DNA of 64,000 nt, from contig NZ_CP075190.1 of NCBI RefSeq assembly GCF_020510585.1, forward strand, positions 3,532,001 through 3,596,000. Direction: 5' to 3'. The first letter of the stretch is position 1; each line of letters begins with the position of its first letter. Under the pieces are notes generated by a model. It did no database searches, was not told where the DNA came from, and was given only the letters and a program-made list of their open reading frames with translations. Positions 59,264-64,000 of the stretch are shown piece by piece. Position numbers and translations under genes: made by a program. Source of the stretch: Ferribacterium limneticum. Lineage in GTDB: Bacteria; Pseudomonadota; Gammaproteobacteria; Burkholderiales; Rhodocyclaceae.

Positions 59264-59893
59264 ATGAAATTACGCAAAACCGCAGTTCTAGCTGCCATTC
59301 TCGCTGCCGGCATCAGCGGCCAGGCATTGGCCGTTCAAGCCGCACCAACTCCAGTTGCCGCTTTTGAATGGGAGATGCTGGGTCTGGGCAGCAACGATAC
59401 GATCGGCACAGCTCAAGACCTCGGCACGGTAGGCCTTGGTGACAACATCAACGTTTTCGGCGCGCGCCTGTCCTCCGTTCCAGGAGGAACCTCGGTTGAC
59501 TACTTCAAGTTCGTCACCTCTCAGGTTTTGGATCTGTCTTTCGCCGTCAATGCCCCCTATGGCATCTCCGAAACGAATGACCCCATCGTTGGACTGTTTG
59601 GCAGTAACGGCGTCAAAATCTCCGAAGACGACGACAGCAATGCCGGCTACGACTCACTGTTGACAGCCCAAGGCCTGGCAGCCGGCACCTATTACGTGGC
59701 AATTTCCGGTTTTTCCAATTTCGATTTCACCGGCAACGGCGGTAACAGCAACTGGTATTACAACCTCAACATAACAACCGGCACCCCGAGTGTTGTTTTG
59801 TCTGCGCCTGTCCCGGAACCCGAGTCCTACGCCATGTTCCTGGCCGGTCTGGGCATCATCGGCGCTGTTGCGCGTCGCCGCCAAGCCGTCTGA
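59264..59893 (+). CDS. PEP-CTERM sorting domain protein
   Basis: A 209-residue secreted protein. A signal peptide (LAAILAAGISGQALA) is followed by a bacterial pre-peptidase C-terminal-like domain and a PEP-CTERM tail (VPEPESYAMFLAGLG, then RRRQAV). PEP-CTERM proteins are cleaved by exosortase and often tied to exopolysaccharide; no exosortase gene is in the window. The ATG at 59264 follows GGAG; an earlier in-frame ATG lacks a ribosome site. Confidence 0.88.
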   Translation: MKLRKTAVLAAILAAGISGQALAVQAAPTPVAAFEWEMLGLGSNDTIGTAQDLGTVGLGDNINVFGARLSSVPGGTSVDYFKFVTSQVLDLSFAVNAPYGISETNDPIVGLFGSNGVKISEDDDSNAGYDSLLTAQGLAAGTYYVAISGFSNFDFTGNGGNSNWYYNLNITTGTPSVVLSAPVPEPESYAMFLAGLGIIGAVARRRQAV

Positions 59894-59911
59894 TCTGGCC
59901 TCTCGCGCAGG

Positions 59912-59946
59912 AAAAAGCCCCTCGGCTTGCCGAAGGGCTTTTTTAC
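59912..59946 (+). terminator. Intrinsic terminator after the PEP-CTERM gene
   Basis: The stem AAAAAGCCCCTCGGC-TT-GCCGAAGGGC is followed by TTTTTTTA; a single mismatch is in the stem. Confidence 0.85.
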
Positions 59947-59998
59947 GTCCGCTATATCCGCAAACACCGGTCAGACCAGCCATGGTAGCTGATCGCAA

Positions 59999-60406
59999 TC
60001 AGGACCAGATACGCGTCGCGCCGACCGTCAGCAAGCCAAGATAGGTCGCCGTCAGCGAACCGGCCAGATGCACCGAGGCCAGGCCGATGGCCCAGGCTGG
60101 CTGGCCGGCCAGCAGACGTTCGACGACTTCGGCCGAGAAGGTCGAAAACGTGGTCAGTCCTCCGAGGAAGCCGGTAATCGCGAACAACTTCCAGGCCAGC
60201 GGGAAATGGGTGTTGAGATGGAAGATGCCGACGGCCACGCCTACCAGGTAGCCGCCAAGCACATTGGCCGCCAACGTGCCGAGCGGCACCGCAAGGAATA
60301 GCGGGTTCAAGCCCAGCCCGAGCAACCAGCGTGTCCAAGCCCCTAGCGCGGCACCGAAACCGACCGCCAGAAAGTTCACAAAACTGAAATTGTGCAGCAT
60401 GCCCAT
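59999..60406 (-). CDS. crcB: Fluoride channel CrcB/Fluc
   Basis: A 135-residue, four-helix membrane protein with signatures GTLAANVLGGYLVG and TGFLGGLTTFSTFS, the Na-binding and pore motifs of Fluc channels, which export toxic fluoride. The start is at 60406 (MGMLHNFS). No fluoride riboswitch is evident in the short upstream region. Confidence 0.92.
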   Translation of the reverse strand: MGMLHNFSFVNFLAVGFGAALGAWTRWLLGLGLNPLFLAVPLGTLAANVLGGYLVGVAVGIFHLNTHFPLAWKLFAITGFLGGLTTFSTFSAEVVERLLAGQPAWAIGLASVHLAGSLTATYLGLLTVGATRIWS

Positions 60407-60541
60407 GGGCTCGCATTGTAGCCGTTTGCCATCTCCTTGCCCTAGTCTGGACAACAATACCTATCGGCACTACCCTGTTTCAACGAGACAAAACAATATT
60501 GAGCCGAAATCCCGAATTTCGCTCTGACAAGGGAGGATGAT

Positions 60542-62170
60542 ATGGGGCTATTCAATTTCCGTAGTTTGAAGGGAAGGCTGACCCTTTCAGTGCTTGTTGC
60601 CCTGATCAGCCTGATCGCCCTAGGGGCCTTCGAGATCATCCACCTGCGCGGCCAGTTGCTGGCCGACCGCAAGACTACCCTGCAGGCCGCTGTGGATATC
60701 GCCATGACCACCGTCAAGGAATTCCAGGCCAAGGAAAGCCGGGGCGAACTGAGTCGGGATGAAGCCCAGAGACAGGCCAAGGATGTTTTGCGCAGCATGC
60801 GCTACCAGGGCACCGAATACTTCTATACCTACGACAGCAAGGGCATGGGCGTCATGCATCCGGTACGCCCGGAATATGTCGGCAAGCCCCACTGGGACCG
60901 CCAGGACAAATCCGGCGCTTACACCATCCGCAACATGATCGGCGTGGCGCTCGATAAAAGCGGTTTTGTCGAAACCCAGACACCCCGCCCCGGCAGCGAT
61001 GTACAGGTACCGAAGTTGCACTTTCTGCTGCATTTTGAACCGTGGGACTGGGTCATCGGCACCGGTCTCTACGTCGATGATCTCGACACCCTCTTCTATG
61101 CCCAGGTCCGCAATGCCGCCATCGTCATTGGTCTGATCCTGCTGATTGTCGGCGCCGTTGCCTGGTCGATGGCGCGCTCCATTCTAGCCCAGATCGGAGG
61201 CGAACCCGCCCTGGCGCTCACCGCCATGGGTCAGGTGGCCGCCGGCGACTTGACGGTATCCCTCGGCGAGGCCCGACGCGACAGCCTGCTCGGCGAACTG
61301 GGCAATCTTGTTCAGTCGCTGCGCACCATGATGAGTGAAATCGCCCAGGGCGCCAGCCAGGTCGCCAACTCGGCCCGGCAAATTGCCGACACCTCGGCCG
61401 AGGTCGCCCAGGCCGCCGAATCGGAAACCGAGGCGACTCAGGCCATGGCCGCCGCCATGGAAGAGCTCACTGTCTCGATCACCCATGTCTCCGAAAACGC
61501 CGACGAAACCGAACGCTACGCCAGCACGGCGGCCGACCTTGCCAAGCAGGGCGAACAGAGCGTCGAAACTGTTGCCAATAACATCTCGACAATGGCCGGC
61601 ACTGTTTCCGACGCGGCCGAAAAAGTACGCATGCTGTCGACCAACACCCAGGAAGTCGCCCGGATTGCCTCGGTCATCAAGGACATCGCCGGCCAGACCA
61701 ATCTGCTCGCGCTCAACGCGGCCATCGAAGCGGCACGCGCTGGCGAACAGGGCCGCGGCTTCGCCGTGGTCGCCGATGAAGTACGCGTTCTCGCCGAGCG
61801 GACGGAAAAAGCCACGGTGGAGATATCGGGCGTCGTCGAACGCATCCAGAACGAGACCGTGAATACCGCCAAGGTGATGGACGCTGCGCTGCCTGAAGCA
61901 GAGAAGGCGCGCTCGACAGCCAGTCAGACCACCGAGCTGCTCCATCGCATCGCCGAAGGTTCGCGCTCAGCCCAGGGTCTGGTCCGCGACGTCGCCGCCT
62001 CGACCCGGGAACAGAGCGAGGCGAGCACGGCGCTGGCCCAACAGGTCGAACGCATTGCCAACCAGGTTGAACACACCGGGCAAAGCATGAACATCACGGC
62101 CACCGCCGCCCAGTCCCTGCTCAATACCGCCCAATCGCTCAAAGCGGCAACGGAACGCTTCCGGATTTAA
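60542..62170 (+). CDS. Methyl-accepting chemotaxis protein with Cache domain
   Basis: A 542-residue receptor. A transmembrane helix at 12-30 is followed by a single-Cache periplasmic domain (about 35-180, [18 protein letters not shown]), a second helix ([18 protein letters not shown]), HAMP, and the signalling hairpin [27 protein letters not shown] ribosome site precedes the ATG. The ligand is unknown; single-Cache domains of this type often sense small organic acids. Confidence 0.93.
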   Translation: MGLFNFRSLKGRLTLSVLVALISLIALGAFEIIHLRGQLLADRKTTLQAAVDIAMTTVKEFQAKESRGELSRDEAQRQAKDVLRSMRYQGTEYFYTYDSKGMGVMHPVRPEYVGKPHWDRQDKSGAYTIRNMIGVALDKSGFVETQTPRPGSDVQVPKLHFLLHFEPWDWVIGTGLYVDDLDTLFYAQVRNAAIVIGLILLIVGAVAWSMARSILAQIGGEPALALTAMGQVAAGDLTVSLGEARRDSLLGELGNLVQSLRTMMSEIAQGASQVANSARQIADTSAEVAQAAESETEATQAMAAAMEELTVSITHVSENADETERYASTAADLAKQGEQSVETVANNISTMAGTVSDAAEKVRMLSTNTQEVARIASVIKDIAGQTNLLALNAAIEAARAGEQGRGFAVVADEVRVLAERTEKATVEISGVVERIQNETVNTAKVMDAALPEAEKARSTASQTTELLHRIAEGSRSAQGLVRDVAASTREQSEASTALAQQVERIANQVEHTGQSMNITATAAQSLLNTAQSLKAATERFRI

Positions 62171-62178
62171 GACGCGGC

Positions 62179-62210
62179 GCCCCGGGATGCCGAACACGGC
62201 ATCCCGGGGC
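62179..62210 (+). terminator. Strong hairpin after the chemoreceptor gene
   Basis: A perfect 14-bp stem (GCCCCGGGATGCCG) closes an AACA loop, followed by GATTTGTC. The stem is very stable but the T-tract is weak. Confidence 0.8.
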
Positions 62211-62274
62211 GATTTGTCGCTGAGAGAAGGCCTCTGCCGGTTAAAATAGCGCGATCCAAACCAGAGGTTTTACC

Positions 62275-64000
62275 GTGAGCAGCCCAGTCAAGCCAGAAGT
62301 CGCCCCCGCCGCCAATTTCATCAAGAACATCGTCGAAGCCGACCTCGCCGCAGGCAAGCACGCCCAGCGCCACTGGGCCGGCCATCCCGGCACTGCCGCC
62401 GATCACGCTGCGGCCCCGCTCGACCCGGCCAAACTGCGCACCCGCTTCCCGCCTGAGCCAAACGGCTACCTGCATTTCGGCCACGCCAAGTCCATCCTGC
62501 TCAATTTTGGCCTCGCCCAGCAATACGGCGGCCGCTGCCACCTGCGTTTCGACGACACCAACCCGGAGAAGGAAGACCAGGAGTACGTCGATTCGATCAT
62601 CGACGCCGTCAAATGGCTCGGCTGCTCGTGGGAGAAGGACGGCGAAACCAATCTCTACTACGCCTCGAACTATTTCGACTGGATGCTGCAGTGCGCCGAA
62701 GCACTGATCAGCGCCGGCCACGCCTACATCGATAGCCAATCGGCCGACGAAATGCGCGCCAATCGCGGCACGCTGACCCAGCCCGGCAAGAATTCCCCCT
62801 TCCGCGACCGCTCCGTCGCCGAGAACATGGATCTGTTCAAGCGCATGCAGGCCGGCGAGTTCGCCGATGGCGCCCACATCCTGCGTGCCAAAATCGACAT
62901 GGCGGCGCCCAACATCAACCTGCGCGACCCGGCAATTTACCGCATCCGCCACGCCACGCACCACAACACCGGCGACAAGTACTGCGTGTACCCGATGTAC
63001 ACCTTCGCCCACCCGATCGAGGATGCGCTGGAAAACATCACCCACTCGATCTGCACCCTCGAATTCGAAGATCAGCGTCCGTTCTACGACTGGCTGCTGG
63101 AGCGTCTGGCCGAAGCCGGCCTGCTCCAGCGCCCGCTGCCGCAACAGATCGAATTCTCGCGCCTCAACCTGACTTACGTGGTTCTGAGCAAACGCAAGCT
63201 GATCCAGCTCGTCGATGAAAAGCACGTCAGCGGCTGGGACGATCCGCGCATGCCAACCCTCGTCGGCGCCCGTCGTCGCGGCTATTCGGCCGACGGCTTC
63301 CGCCTGTTCATGGAGCGCGTTGGCGTTACCAAGAACGACTCGCTGATCGACTACGTGCTGTTCGAAGACGCCATGCGCGAGGTCATGAACGAGTCCGACC
63401 AGCGCCGCATCGCCGTGCTCGACCCGGTCAAGCTGATCATCGACAACTACCCGGAAGGCCAGGTCGAGGAATGCCACGCGCCGAATCACCCGTTGCACCC
63501 GGAACTCGGTCACCGCACCGTACCTTTCAGCCGCGAACTGTGGATCGAAGGCGAGGACTTCATGGAAGTCCCGAGCAAGGGCTTCCGCCGCCTGTTCCCC
63601 GGCAACATGGCCCGTCTTCGCTACGGCTACGTGGTCGAATGTACCGGCTGCGACAAGGACGAGAACGGCAAGGTCATCGCCGTACATTGCAATTACCTGC
63701 CCGAAACCAAATCCGGCACGCCGGGCGCCGACAGCGTCAAGGTCAAGGGCAACCTGCACTGGGTTTCCGCCGCCCAATCCTACGCCGCCGAAATCCGCCT
63801 CTATGAGCGTCTGTTCAAGGTGCCAGCCCCCGGCGCCCGGCGCGAAGGTGATGCACCCGACTTGGAGCGCGATTTCCTCGACGACATGAACACCGATTCC
63901 GCCCGGACCATCACCGCGCAGCTCGAAGCCAGCCTGAAGGGCGCCAAACCGGAAGAGCGCTTCCAGTTCGAACGCCACGGCTACTTCGTCGCCGACCGTG
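62275..64000 (+). CDS. glnS: Glutaminyl-tRNA synthetase (partial, 3' end outside window)
   Basis: The first 575 codons of GlnRS, running off the window. It starts at GTG 62275. Class I signatures are HFGH at 67-70 and a KMSKS-type VLSKRK. The catalytic core matches GlnRS throughout (RFDDTNPEKEDQEYVDSI, WDDPRMPTLVGARRRG). About 22 residues (33-54, beginning RHWAGHPG) separate the ADLAAGKH start from RTRFPPEPNG where E. coli GlnRS has only a few residues. The enzyme charges tRNA-Gln in the cytoplasm. Confidence 0.96.
   Translation, partial: MSSPVKPEVAPAANFIKNIVEADLAAGKHAQRHWAGHPGTAADHAAAPLDPAKLRTRFPPEPNGYLHFGHAKSILLNFGLAQQYGGRCHLRFDDTNPEKEDQEYVDSIIDAVKWLGCSWEKDGETNLYYASNYFDWMLQCAEALISAGHAYIDSQSADEMRANRGTLTQPGKNSPFRDRSVAENMDLFKRMQAGEFADGAHILRAKIDMAAPNINLRDPAIYRIRHATHHNTGDKYCVYPMYTFAHPIEDALENITHSICTLEFEDQRPFYDWLLERLAEAGLLQRPLPQQIEFSRLNLTYVVLSKRKLIQLVDEKHVSGWDDPRMPTLVGARRRGYSADGFRLFMERVGVTKNDSLIDYVLFEDAMREVMNESDQRRIAVLDPVKLIIDNYPEGQVEECHAPNHPLHPELGHRTVPFSRELWIEGEDFMEVPSKGFRRLFPGNMARLRYGYVVECTGCDKDENGKVIAVHCNYLPETKSGTPGADSVKVKGNLHWVSAAQSYAAEIRLYERLFKVPAPGARREGDAPDLERDFLDDMNTDSARTITAQLEASLKGAKPEERFQFERHGYFVADR

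Noticed and set aside
62167..63978. A 603-residue open frame opposite glnS
   Set aside because: It is a shadow of the GlnRS coding sequence with no recognisable protein features.

Overview
The window looks like a chromosomal segment of a betaproteobacterium, most likely Rhodocyclales (Dechloromonas/Azonexus-like). The reasons are the murA-ibaG-mla operon order, paired short phasins, an MSHA-type pilus locus, a PEP-CTERM protein and GC-rich coding. This placement is inferred from gene content only.

Region by region: (1) 74-6743, minus strand: one tightly overlapped envelope operon, mlaF-mlaE-mlaD-mlaA-mlaC-mlaB, a YadG/YadH-type ABC exporter, ibaG and murA. (2) 6843-25322: a type IV (MSHA-like) pilus locus. 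It opens with a sigma-54 response regulator, continues through mshM, L, N, E, G, a fused PilM/PilN protein, PilO-like and MshK-like proteins, two prepilin-like proteins and an adenylate cyclase, then a convergent histidine kinase, and ends with a likely major pilin that has a near-consensus sigma-54 promoter. (3) 25371-30078: a Kef-type antiporter on the minus strand, then kdsD-kdsC-lptC-lptA for Kdo and LPS transport. (4) 30166-31567: two phasin genes with a consensus sigma-70 promoter, an operator-like palindrome and two terminators. (5) 31576-48473: a 16.9-kb transposon, the main find. It has perfect 24-bp terminal inverted repeats and 8-bp target duplications. Its right end carries two paralogous IS1595-like transposases and two paralogous coiled-coil/winged-helix proteins. 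A family of 21-bp sites sits in both subterminal zones and in front of both transposases. Its cargo includes a WYL-regulated CoiA-like nuclease cluster, a LOTUS-domain gene pair, an RHH-GNAT pair, a structured RNA with its own promoter and terminator, several autoregulatory palindromes, and a resident IS3 element. (6) 48482-64000: ordinary chromosome again: hrpA-EI24-cinA-like operon, a lipoprotein, a PD-(D/E)XK protein, hemerythrin, hemolysin III, an esterase with a damaged 5' end, a LysR regulator, a PEP-CTERM protein, crcB, a chemoreceptor and the start of glnS.

A second genome-scale signal is a dispersed repeat of about 30 bp: an AT-rich arm followed by CGGTTGACCGT. It occurs ten times with an exact nine-base core, inside genes and between them, nine of ten times in the same orientation. 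It is absent in its full form from the transposon, which fits recent arrival of that element.
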